This document shows, one piece after another, positions 27,835 to 35,935 of a stretch of DNA of 47,002 nucleotides (position 1 is the stretch's first letter; every line of letters begins with the position of its first letter). Source of the DNA: Rubricoccaceae bacterium. Lineage in GTDB: Bacteria > Bacteroidota > Rhodothermia > Rhodothermales > Rubricoccaceae. Where the stretch lies: contig JAHEJB010000005.1 in assembly GCA_024639085.1 (NCBI GenBank), forward strand, positions 1 through 47,002, given 5' to 3'. Both the position numbers and the translations under genes were made by a program. Under the pieces are notes generated by a model. That model was given only the letters and a program-made list of their open reading frames with translations. It did not search any database and had not been told where the DNA came from.

Positions 27835-29274
27835 CTAGGACTCAGGCGTCCACGCGTTCACTCGATCCTGAATATAAGATCGGACGTTTTCGGCTGGAAT
27901 CCGGTCCTGCGCCATGGTATCGCGATCACGAACGGTAACTGAATTATCCTCCATGGTTTGTCCGTCCACAGTGACACAGAACGGGGTTCCTATCTCATCC
28001 TGACGCCGATATCGGCGACCAACTGCGCCCTTTTCGTCGTAGTAGACGTTGAACTGATTCCGTAAATCGGCCTCAATGGCGTGGGCCTTCTCTGGCATCC
28101 CTTCCTTCTTGACCAGTGGGAAGATGGCCGTTGTATAGGGGGCAAGATCGGGGTGGAACTTAAGCACGTTGCGCGTTTCACCTTCAACCTCTTCCTCGCG
28201 GTAGGCGTCGCACAAAACCATGAGGATCGTTCGATCCAAACCAACTGACGTTTCGACAACGTAAGGGATGTAGCGCTCCTGCGTTTGCGGGTCGAAGTAC
28301 TCCATCTTCTTGCCCGCGTACTCCTGATGCGCGCTAAGATCGAAGTCGGTGCGGGAGTGAATTCCCTCAATCTCATTCCAACCAAACGGAAACTCAAACT
28401 GGATATCCTGGGCTGCATCTGCGTAATGTGCCAGCTTCTCGTGCTGATGCCAGCGAAGTTTCGACGAGCGGATGCCGTTGGAAAGATGCCAGTCCAGGCG
28501 CTTCTCGCTCCAGGCCTCATACGCCTCCATCTGTTCGCCGGGCTTGATGAAGTACTGCATTTCCATTTGCTCGAACTCGCGCATCCTGAAGATGAACTGC
28601 CTTGCCACGATCTCGTTGCGGAATGCCTTGCCAATCTGGGCTATCCCGAACGGAACCTGGAGCCTGGCAGTTTCGCGGACGTTGTGGAAATTGACGAATA
28701 TGCCCTGTGCAGTTTCTGGGCGCAGGTAGATTGTGTTGTCGCCGTCAGCGAGAGCGCCAAGCTGCGTCTCAAACATCAAATTGAACTGACGCACATCGGT
28801 CCAATCGAACGCGCCTGAATCGGGGCTTTTGATCTCCTCGGCCATGATGAGATCGTAGAGTGCCTTCGGTGCCTTCTCGGTATTGAGGGCATCCACCATG
28901 GCTGCGCGTACCCGGGTCGCTTCCTCTGTCTTCTTTTTTTTCTCCAGACGAGCAATGTGGCCTTCAATGAGCTGATCTGCCCTGTAGCGCTTCTTAGAGG
29001 CCTTATCATCAATCATCGGATCGTTGAAGGCATCCACATGGCCCGATGCCTTCCACACGGTCGGATGCATGAGGATTGAGGCGTCCAGACCTTCAATGTT
29101 GTCGTGACTGTACACCATCGCTTTCCACCAGCGATCACGGACTCTTCGCTTCAGTTCTACACCCAGCGGACCATAATCATAGGCTGCAGCAAGTCCTCCG
29201 TAGATCTCGGACGACTGAAAAATGAAGCCGCGCCGCTTGGATAATGAGACGATGGTTTCGAAAAGGTCTGCCAT
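27835..29274 (-). CDS. glyS: Glycyl-tRNA synthetase, dimeric type
   Basis: This class II synthetase charges tRNA-Gly. It belongs to the homodimeric single-chain type (also called glyQS), not the alpha2beta2 type of E. coli. The 479-aa length and the opening SLSKRRGFIFQSSEIYGGLA match this type. Residues around YDYGPLGVELKRR, the motif-2 region FRNEIVARQFIFRMREFEQM and the motif-3 region SVGLDRTILMVL are all present. The C-terminal anticodon-binding domain has APYTTAIFPLVKKEG. A run of eight adenines encodes the KKKK in a linker near residue 110, a spot for possible slippage but not a defect here. The 173-nt gap to the divergent ubiA-like gene should hold promoters for both. Confidence 0.95.
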   Translation of the reverse strand: MADLFETIVSLSKRRGFIFQSSEIYGGLAAAYDYGPLGVELKRRVRDRWWKAMVYSHDNIEGLDASILMHPTVWKASGHVDAFNDPMIDDKASKKRYRADQLIEGHIARLEKKKKTEEATRVRAAMVDALNTEKAPKALYDLIMAEEIKSPDSGAFDWTDVRQFNLMFETQLGALADGDNTIYLRPETAQGIFVNFHNVRETARLQVPFGIAQIGKAFRNEIVARQFIFRMREFEQMEMQYFIKPGEQMEAYEAWSEKRLDWHLSNGIRSSKLRWHQHEKLAHYADAAQDIQFEFPFGWNEIEGIHSRTDFDLSAHQEYAGKKMEYFDPQTQERYIPYVVETSVGLDRTILMVLCDAYREEEVEGETRNVLKFHPDLAPYTTAIFPLVKKEGMPEKAHAIEADLRNQFNVYYDEKGAVGRRYRRQDEIGTPFCVTVDGQTMEDNSVTVRDRDTMAQDRIPAENVRSYIQDRVNAWTPES

Positions 29275-29447
29275 AGTTGGGGTGCTTTTGATAAACGTTG
29301 TAAAACAACCAAATGCTCATCGTGCTAACCGCAAACACCCTGCGAAAACGCATCGGATTGGAGTCTATATGCCACTATCTTATTTGAAGCAGTAGCTCTC
29401 ATCCGGCGCGCGCAAACGTTGAATCGAAAATATTTTCCAGCGAAGGT

Positions 29448-30383
29448 ATGAGCACGGACGCTCCTCGCTCATTGAGCCCTACAGCCATTTCGTCTGAGGC
29501 GATAGGTATTCGCACTTTAGTAAGGGCGCTGCGTCCTTACCAATGGGTAAAGAACATCCTGGTTTTCCTCCCGTTGTTGATGGCCCACCAGCTCTCGGAT
29601 GTCGACCTGCTTCTCGATGCGGTCATCGCGTTCCTCGCGTTCAGCCTGCTGGCAAGTGGCACGTACGTCATTAACGACCTTGTCGACCGGGAGAATGACC
29701 GCCAGCATCCTACAAAACAAACAAGGCCATTTGCTTCTGGAGCCCTATCGCCGACATTCGGTTATGTGAGCGCCCCCCTTTTGATCGCCACATCGTTGGC
29801 AATCTCGCTGTTCATGCTGCCAAAACTATTCGCCGCGGTGCTGGCTGTCTATCTGGTTGTAACCCTATCGTATTCGTTTGGATTGAAACGGATGGTTGGG
29901 TTGGATGTCGTGATTCTTGGAGGATTGTATGCACTGCGTGTTTTGGCCGGTGCGGCTGCCACGTGGGTTGAACTAAGCGAATGGCTTCTCGCCTTTTCGC
30001 TTTTCTTCTTCTTGAGCCTTGCACTCTTGAAGAGATATGCCGAGTTACGGCTTATGCAAAGGACAGAGGCAACCTCGTCACAGGGACGCGGCTACTCTGT
30101 AGATGACGTAGCCATGGTTCGCGCCTTGGGTCCAGCGACAGGATTCATGGCCGTGCTGGTTCTCGCCCTTTATATCACCAGCCCAGAGATTGCCAGTCTG
30201 TATCATCATCCCTTGCGATTGTGGTTGGTTACGCCCCTACTCCTATACTGGACGATGCATATGTGGCTGACGGCCCATCGACGGGCGATGCCTTACGATC
30301 CGGTGCTCTTCACCGTGCGCGACCCGATTAGCTGGGGCGTTGGAGTGCTTGCTGCCGGCGTTGTACTGGCTGCCACCCTGTAG
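29448..30383 (+). CDS. UbiA-family polyprenyl-phosphate phosphoribosyltransferase (DPPR synthase-like)
   Basis: This is an integral-membrane prenyltransferase of 311 aa with about eight or nine hydrophobic helices. It probably transfers 5-phosphoribose from PRPP to a polyprenyl phosphate, the first step to polyprenyl-phosphoryl-arabinose. The first aspartate motif lies in VINDLVDRENDRQHPTK (N76, D77, D80, D84). It ends in HPTKQTRPFASG, the form seen in mycobacterial Rv3806c-type enzymes rather than in quinone-pathway UbiA. The second conserved region is LKRMVGLDVVILGG. The next two genes, DprE1-like and DprE2-like, begin 2 nt after and by a 4-nt overlap, which strongly supports this role. A quinone or haem prenyltransferase role is much less likely. 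Confidence 0.88.
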   Translation: MSTDAPRSLSPTAISSEAIGIRTLVRALRPYQWVKNILVFLPLLMAHQLSDVDLLLDAVIAFLAFSLLASGTYVINDLVDRENDRQHPTKQTRPFASGALSPTFGYVSAPLLIATSLAISLFMLPKLFAAVLAVYLVVTLSYSFGLKRMVGLDVVILGGLYALRVLAGAAATWVELSEWLLAFSLFFFLSLALLKRYAELRLMQRTEATSSQGRGYSVDDVAMVRALGPATGFMAVLVLALYITSPEIASLYHHPLRLWLVTPLLLYWTMHMWLTAHRRAMPYDPVLFTVRDPISWGVGVLAAGVVLAATL

Positions 30384-30385
30384 GT

Positions 30386-31723
30386 ATGGGAAAGCCCACA
30401 GCAGCAAGTCAACGTGCTTTTCAGTCATGGGGGCGCTACCCGAAGTCTACTCCGGAGCGAATTATCGCCGTTCGGGACAGGATGAACCTGCCCAAGCTTG
30501 GAAAGGACGATTCTACTGTTTTGGCGTATGGCCAAGGCCGCTCGTACGGCGATGTCTGCCTGAACAACGGGGCCACTCTTTTGGGCACATCCGCTCTAGA
30601 TCGCTTCATCGACTTCAACAAGGACACTGGGTTGCTCCGTGCGGAGGCTGGAACTACACTGTCCGACGTTCTTTCGCAAACAATCCCTCAGGGTTGGTTC
30701 TTACCCGTTTCACCCGGTACCAAATTCGTTTCTCTAGGCGGTGCAATCGCCAACGATATCCACGGAAAGAACCACCACGTTGCCGGCACATTTGGCCGCC
30801 ATGTTAGTCGGTTCGAGCTTGTGCGGTCATCTGGTGAAAAGCTCGTCTGTTCTCCGAAAGAGAATTCCGAACTATTCAATGCTACGATAGCAGGCCTGGG
30901 CCTGACAGGCTTGATCACGTGGATTGAGCTTCAGATGAAGCCAATCGAAAGCGACCAAATCGACGTAATAACTACACGTTTTCGTTCGCTGGACGAGTTT
31001 CTTGCACTGTCCGCAGAAGCCAACAAAGAGAGTCCCTACGTTGTAGCGTGGATCGACGGACTCCGCTCCGAAGGCCGCGGTTTGTTGATGCAAGGAGATC
31101 ATGCTCCGGCTGGGCCGGACGCCTCCCTTCCCTCGTTTGAAGCCGATCAGAAAGCACGCATTTCCACGCCGTTTGATGCCCCCGGATGGTTACTAAACCC
31201 CGTTTCTATTCGGGCGTTCAATGCCGCATACTTCCGGAAGCAGACCACGAATATTAAGCGCGACAGAGTTCATTACAACCCCTATTTCTACCCGCTGGAT
31301 GCCATCCGTGATTGGAACCGCGGGTACGGGAAAAGAGGACTCCTGCAATACCAATGCGTAGTCCCCTTTGACGATTCGAATGTCACCGTTCAGGAACTCC
31401 TCAGTCGAATTGCTGAAAGTGGGGCCGGATCGTTCCTTGCGGTAATTAAGATGTTTGGCGACATACCGTCACCCGGAATGATGTCGTTTCCACGACCAGG
31501 AATTACGCTGGCGCTTGATTTCGCGAACAAAGGTGAAAAGACGATTCAACTTTTTCATAGTCTGGATGCGATCGTTCGCCAAGCAGGCGGCGCTGTGTAT
31601 CCAGCAAAAGATGCTTGCATGTCGGCAGAAAGTTTCCGTGCATATTTCCCCCGCTGGGAAGAATTCTCGATTTACATAGATCCTGCTTTCTCCTCTTCTT
31701 TTTGGCGACGCGTCACGTCATGA
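30386..31723 (+). CDS. DprE1-like FAD oxidase (polyprenylphosphoryl-ribose 2'-oxidase)
   Basis: This is an FAD-dependent VAO-type oxidase, 445 aa. Its mycobacterial relatives oxidise decaprenylphosphoryl-ribose at C2' to the 2'-keto form. The FAD-binding region has GQGRSYGDVCLNNG (with Y54 at the DprE1 Tyr60 position), PGTKFVSLGGAIANDIHGKN and LGLTGLITWIEL. The C-terminal part has VYPAKDACMSAESF with K408 aligned to DprE1 Lys418. The residue aligned to DprE1 Cys387 is A376 (in ITLALDFANK), the alanine variant found in some naturally benzothiazinone-resistant mycobacteria. It sits between the UbiA-like gene (2 nt before) and the DprE2-like gene (4-nt overlap), so the three are expected to act together. 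Confidence 0.92.
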   Translation: MGKPTAASQRAFQSWGRYPKSTPERIIAVRDRMNLPKLGKDDSTVLAYGQGRSYGDVCLNNGATLLGTSALDRFIDFNKDTGLLRAEAGTTLSDVLSQTIPQGWFLPVSPGTKFVSLGGAIANDIHGKNHHVAGTFGRHVSRFELVRSSGEKLVCSPKENSELFNATIAGLGLTGLITWIELQMKPIESDQIDVITTRFRSLDEFLALSAEANKESPYVVAWIDGLRSEGRGLLMQGDHAPAGPDASLPSFEADQKARISTPFDAPGWLLNPVSIRAFNAAYFRKQTTNIKRDRVHYNPYFYPLDAIRDWNRGYGKRGLLQYQCVVPFDDSNVTVQELLSRIAESGAGSFLAVIKMFGDIPSPGMMSFPRPGITLALDFANKGEKTIQLFHSLDAIVRQAGGAVYPAKDACMSAESFRAYFPRWEEFSIYIDPAFSSSFWRRVTS

Positions 31724-32460
31724 GTACTGTTCTGATCATTGGCGCGACCAGCGCTATCGCGCACGAAACCTCGCGCAAATTTGCCTCGGAAGGTGCCGAT
31801 CTCCTTTTGGTAGCCCGCAACGGAGCGAAGTTGCAAGCAAACGCGGATGATCTCACAGCGCGCGGTGCCTATGGCATCCGAACGTTCATACTTGACGCGA
31901 ACGATTTTGCTCGCCACTCTGAGTTGTTAGACGCCGTTCGATCTGCATTTCCCGATGGACTTAACTACGCGCTTGTGGCCTACGGAACGCTTCCAGATCA
32001 AGCTGAGGTAGCTGCAGATGCCGCTGCCGCTGCCGACGCATTTACCACGAATGCTACGAGCGTGATTGCCCTGCTTACACATCTGGCCGGTCTGTTTGAG
32101 GAGCAGAAGCATGGTGCAATCGCTGTGATATCTTCCGTAGCCGGAGATCGAGGACGACCGAGCAATTACGTTTACGGAGCAGCGAAGGGAGCTGTAAGCC
32201 TCTTTACTCAAGGCCTCCGAGCTCGCATGGCCAAACACAACGTTTCGGTGACGACAATCAAGCCGGGTTTTGTGGATACACCGATGACCGCCGAAGTGCC
32301 GAAGAATCCACTATTTGCCGATCCGTCCGATGTCGGCGTTCGAATCCATAAAGCGATGAAGAAGGGACAGGATATTGTTTATGTCCCGGCTTTCTGGCGC
32401 GGCGTGATGGGTGTGATCAGAGCGATCCCGGAACGGATTTTTAAACGCCTTGACTTGTGA
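31720..32460 (+). CDS. DprE2-like SDR reductase (2'-keto-arabinose reductase)
   Basis: This is a short-chain dehydrogenase/reductase of 246 aa. By homology with mycobacterial DprE2 it reduces the polyprenylphosphoryl 2-keto-pentofuranose to the arabinose form with NADH. The nucleotide motif GATSAIA (8-14) has the DprE2-like SAIA rather than the usual GxGxG spacing. The catalytic serines S138/S139 lie in VISSVAGDRGRPSN, and Y152/K156 in VYGAAKG. The C-terminal PAFWRGVMGVIRAIPERIFK is also DprE2-like. The ATG overlaps the DprE1-like stop codon (ATGA), so the two are translationally coupled. The frame is open further upstream (31615), but that would overlap the oxidase gene and lacks family similarity. 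Confidence 0.9.
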   Translation: MSTVLIIGATSAIAHETSRKFASEGADLLLVARNGAKLQANADDLTARGAYGIRTFILDANDFARHSELLDAVRSAFPDGLNYALVAYGTLPDQAEVAADAAAAADAFTTNATSVIALLTHLAGLFEEQKHGAIAVISSVAGDRGRPSNYVYGAAKGAVSLFTQGLRARMAKHNVSVTTIKPGFVDTPMTAEVPKNPLFADPSDVGVRIHKAMKKGQDIVYVPAFWRGVMGVIRAIPERIFKRLDL

Positions 32461-32525
32461 TCCGGAGGGAGCAACAGCAGTGGACATGCTTCTATCTTTG
32501 CAAGAATCTATTAGAAACCTGCCAC

Positions 32526-35072
32526 ATGCGCTTCTCCTGTTTCGCCCTCCTGATTGCTCTGCTTGGTGGCTGTGGATCGATAACACCCACAATTCAGCCA
32601 ATAGCGGAGCCAGAAGCAACTAGATTTCCGTCTATAGCAACCAGGACGAACGGACTGGATCTCCGCGACGGATTCTTCCCCTTGTATTGGGATGCGCGAG
32701 AAGGCAAGGTCTGGCTGGAGATACCGGCCTTGGACAAGGATTTCCTTTACGTACATAGCCTTGTCGCAGGGCTTGGGTCGAATGACGTCGGGCTAGACCG
32801 AAGCCAGCTCGGTGCCGAACGTATTGTTCGATTCGAGCGAGTCGGACCCCGTGTGCTGCTTGTGCGCCCGAACCTGCGATTTCGCGCAACAACGGACAAT
32901 CCGGCTGAAAGAATTGCGGTAGAGGAAGCCTTCGCCGAAGGCGTTGAATGGGGATTCGATATTGCGGCCGAGTCAGACGGGCGGCTCCTCGTCGACGCAA
33001 CAAATTTTATTGTACGCGATGTGCATGGGGTTGCCCGTGCTCTTCAAAACGCTGATCAGGGTAGTTTCTCGCTCGACCCAAGGCGCAGTGCCCCTGTTCC
33101 AGACGTGCTCAAGGTATTTCCGACCAACACGGAAATGGAAGCGCGCTTGACATTCGCAACGGAGGATCCTGGCGGCTATGTATTGCAAACTGCCGCAGAT
33201 CCATATTCCGTTACGGTACGCGTTCGGCACTCGTTTATCGAACTTCCCCAGTCAGGCTACCAACCGCGTGCCTTCGATCCTCGCTCAGGCTACTTCCCGA
33301 TGTCCTACGCAGACTACGGCGTACCGATCGGGGAGGATATAACGCGACGGTTCATTACGCGACATCGTCTTGAATGCGCAGAAATACTGGGCGCCGATGG
33401 CCTTTGTACACCCGTCAAGCCCATTATCTATTACCTCGATCCCGGGACACCGGAACCAGTCCAGAGCGCATTGCTAGATGGTGCTAGATGGTGGACCGAC
33501 GCTTTCGAGGCAGCCGGATTTCGTGACGCGTACCGTGTTGAGGTCCGTCCGGAACATATTGACCCTCTTGATGCCCGTTACAGCACGATTCAATGGGTTC
33601 ACCGTGCCACGCGCGGCTGGAGCTACGGTTCATCGGTTACAGATCCACGAACGGGCGAAATCCTCAAAGGCCATGTGCTACTTGGTTCATTGCGCGTACG
33701 GCAAGACTATTTGATCGCCGAAGGATTGCTAGCGCCCTACCATGGTTCAAATGCGCAGGGCATGGATCCTCAGAACGATCCAATGCTGGCTATGGCACTT
33801 GCCCGACTCAGACAGCTTTCGGCGCACGAAGTAGGCCACACGCTTGGCCTTGCACATAATTTTGTCGCAAGTGCAGATGGCAGAACATCTGTGATGGATT
33901 ACCCAGCGCCCCTCGCTTTGACAACTAATAGTGGATCAATCGATTTATCTGATGCCTATGCTGTGGGCATTGGCGCGTGGGATATCCAGGCGATTCGTTA
34001 CGGCTACGCAAAAGGTGCGGCAACACCAGCATCCATCCTTGCAGAAAATCAGGTTCGGGAACTTCGCTACCTCACAGACGCGGATGCTCGGCCTCCTGGT
34101 TCAGTGAGTCCTACGGCCATTCTTTGGGATAACGGGAGCAATGCTGTATCCGCCCTCCAACAGGAAATGGACGTTCGCCGTGAAGCACTAGCAGGCTTCA
34201 ATGAAGCAGCCATTCGGGAAGGCCGCCCAATGGCGACGCTCGAAGAAGTCCTCGTTCCACTTTACCTCCGCCATCGGTATCAGATTGAGGGAACAACCAA
34301 GCTCATCGGTGGCCTTAACTATGCCTATACAGTGCGCGGAGACAGCCAACCGGCACCGATACCCGTACCTGGATCCCTTCAATTCGCCGCTGTCGATGCA
34401 CTAATGGCGACACTTAGTCCAGAAGCACTTGCACTACCCGATGTGGCCATCGAAACAGTTCCACCGCGCCCACCTGGCTATTACAATGGACGTGAGTTGT
34501 TTGACTCACGCACGCACCCAACGTTCGATGCCTATGCACCAGCTGAGGCAATTATCGGCCTCGTTTTCGATCTGATTCTGAACACACAACGCGTAGAGCG
34601 TCTCATTCAGCAACATGATTTCAACCCATCTTTGCCGGGCTACATCGACATCCTTGACGTCGTCACATCAGGCATACGGGCTCTTAACGCGAGCAGTTCA
34701 TACGAGGAGGGACTGCGTCGCGCCGTGTTAACGGGGTGGGTGGATGCGCTTCTCTCCCAGGCTGCCGATTCTGACGCTGGCCCGATGGTCAACGCGCGTA
34801 CCGAGGCCTATCTCGCAACATTAAACGAACAATTGAGCGACCGACCTGGCTCTGGAGAGGACGCCATGCACTCTTCCTGGCTTTCTGGGCAAATTGGCCG
34901 ATGGTTAGAAAGACCATTCGATCCGGATCATCTACAACGTAGTGATTTGCAGACGCCACCCGGATCACCTATTGGCCAACCTGGATTTCAACGACGTCAT
35001 CTACAACGTCGCTCATTTATCATTCAGTGGATGCCAGAAGGCTCGTCTTGCGGGCACCAGCACCCTCAGTAA
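32526..35072 (+). CDS. Zinc metalloprotease lipoprotein (HExxHxxGxxH, DUF5117-like)
   Basis: This is a surface lipoprotein of 848 aa with a lipobox LGGC (Cys16). The zinc site is HEVGHTLGLAHNF: H434, E435, H438 and H444, with a Met-turn-like SVMDYPAP downstream, a metzincin-type pattern. The N-terminal part has the DGFFPLYWDAREGKVWLEI start typical of large zinc proteases of the DUF5117/DUF4953 kind. It ends in PPGSPIG, followed by about 29 residues that I do not recognise. The ATG at 32526 is chosen for the lipobox; a GTG at 32457 overlaps the previous stop but would add residues before the signal. It lies 65 nt after the DprE2-like gene on the same strand, so it may be co-transcribed, though no functional link is evident. 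Confidence 0.88.
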   Translation: MRFSCFALLIALLGGCGSITPTIQPIAEPEATRFPSIATRTNGLDLRDGFFPLYWDAREGKVWLEIPALDKDFLYVHSLVAGLGSNDVGLDRSQLGAERIVRFERVGPRVLLVRPNLRFRATTDNPAERIAVEEAFAEGVEWGFDIAAESDGRLLVDATNFIVRDVHGVARALQNADQGSFSLDPRRSAPVPDVLKVFPTNTEMEARLTFATEDPGGYVLQTAADPYSVTVRVRHSFIELPQSGYQPRAFDPRSGYFPMSYADYGVPIGEDITRRFITRHRLECAEILGADGLCTPVKPIIYYLDPGTPEPVQSALLDGARWWTDAFEAAGFRDAYRVEVRPEHIDPLDARYSTIQWVHRATRGWSYGSSVTDPRTGEILKGHVLLGSLRVRQDYLIAEGLLAPYHGSNAQGMDPQNDPMLAMALARLRQLSAHEVGHTLGLAHNFVASADGRTSVMDYPAPLALTTNSGSIDLSDAYAVGIGAWDIQAIRYGYAKGAATPASILAENQVRELRYLTDADARPPGSVSPTAILWDNGSNAVSALQQEMDVRREALAGFNEAAIREGRPMATLEEVLVPLYLRHRYQIEGTTKLIGGLNYAYTVRGDSQPAPIPVPGSLQFAAVDALMATLSPEALALPDVAIETVPPRPPGYYNGRELFDSRTHPTFDAYAPAEAIIGLVFDLILNTQRVERLIQQHDFNPSLPGYIDILDVVTSGIRALNASSSYEEGLRRAVLTGWVDALLSQAADSDAGPMVNARTEAYLATLNEQLSDRPGSGEDAMHSSWLSGQIGRWLERPFDPDHLQRSDLQTPPGSPIGQPGFQRRHLQRRSFIIQWMPEGSSCGHQHPQ

Positions 35073-35081
35073 TAACTTCGA

Positions 35082-35819
35082 TTAGATCAATCCGCGATCT
35101 GCAAACGATGTATAACCCCTCCCGGCAATAATCAAGTGATCGTTCACTGGCACACCCATGAGTTTGCCAGCCTCCACTAATTGCTTTGTAATAGCGATGT
35201 CTTCTCGGCTGGGCTCTGGGTTACCAGAAGGGTGATTGTGGATACATATCACGGACGCTGCGTGCTCTAGGATAGCCTTCTCGAAAACAGCCCGAGGCTC
35301 GACGATGCTTCCCGCGAGTCCGCCCTCGCTTATCCTGTAATCCCCAATGATGACGCCCGCCGTATTGAGCAAGACCACAAGAAACACTTCGCGTTTGAAA
35401 TCGCGCAGTCTAGGCCCGTAATGTGCGGCAGCGTCAGCAGGAGACCGAATCTGGATTCGCTTATCGTCAACTGTGCCCTCAACGCGGCGCCCTATTTCTA
35501 GGGAAGCAACCAATTGAGCCGCTTTGGCTGGACCAATGCCCTTCGTCCGCATCAAGGATTTTGCGTCGCGACCGGCAAGTTTTGCCAGCGATCCGTAGGT
35601 ACGCAGCACGGTCTGCCCAAGCTCTACGGCCGAGAGGCTCCGACCATCAACCCTCGTTCCACTCCCGAAGATCAACGCGATCAACTCCGCGTCTGAAAGC
35701 GCAGCCGGCCCGTTCTTCAGCAGCTTTTCGCGGGGCCGTTCTGCCTCATCACGATCTTTTAGCGGAACGTAGTCGTACTGAATTTCAGGTTCTGCAGTTG
35801 AGTCGGATGTGGCTGGCAT
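35082..35819 (-). CDS. radC: RadC/JAB-domain protein
   Basis: RadC is a conserved JAMM-fold protein of unclear biochemical role, linked loosely to DNA repair. The 245-aa protein has an N-terminal helix-hairpin-helix-like region with SLMRTKGIGPAKAAQLVA (near residue 88). The metal-binding motif HNHPSGNPEPSREDI is near residue 195, with E (VEPRAVFEKAI) a little before it. The length is normal. It converges on the metalloprotease gene with only 9 nt between, and a terminator plus about 115 nt separates it from rho on the same strand. No promoter is evident. Confidence 0.92.
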   Translation of the reverse strand: MPATSDSTAEPEIQYDYVPLKDRDEAERPREKLLKNGPAALSDAELIALIFGSGTRVDGRSLSAVELGQTVLRTYGSLAKLAGRDAKSLMRTKGIGPAKAAQLVASLEIGRRVEGTVDDKRIQIRSPADAAAHYGPRLRDFKREVFLVVLLNTAGVIIGDYRISEGGLAGSIVEPRAVFEKAILEHAASVICIHNHPSGNPEPSREDIAITKQLVEAGKLMGVPVNDHLIIAGRGYTSFADRGLI

Positions 35820-35879
35820 CTACAACGTGGCTCGTGGTCTTCCTGTAGACACATCCGTAGGTACGATCTAACCCGCAAC

Positions 35880-35917
35880 AAAAAAGCAGAGACAACATTC
35901 ACGCTGCCTCCGCTTTT
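35880..35917 (-). terminator. Rho-independent terminator after rho
   Basis: On the minus strand AAAAGCGGAG pairs with CTCTGCTTTT as a 10-bp stem with one G-U wobble around a 16-nt loop, and the 3' arm runs into six T residues. It begins 18 nt after the rho stop codon. Few terminators in this window are as clear. Confidence 0.8.
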
Positions 35918-35935
35918 GAACTTTTTGCCTCCAGC

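Noticed and set aside
33473-33492. Tandem 10-bp repeat GCTAGATGGT inside the metalloprotease gene
   Set aside because: The encoded LLDGARWWTDAF is the expected family sequence, so the repeat is coincidental, not a duplication.
34943-35086. An alternative frame at the metalloprotease 3' end reading LANLDFNDVIYNVAH
   Set aside because: The main frame matches the family as far as PPGSPIG, so I do not call a frameshift. The remaining tail is simply unrecognised.
34929-35828. Three copies of CATCTACAACGT around the end of the metalloprotease and the radC start
   Set aside because: The flanks differ, the copies sit in different contexts, and the third overlaps the radC start codon. No regular spacing supports a repeat element.
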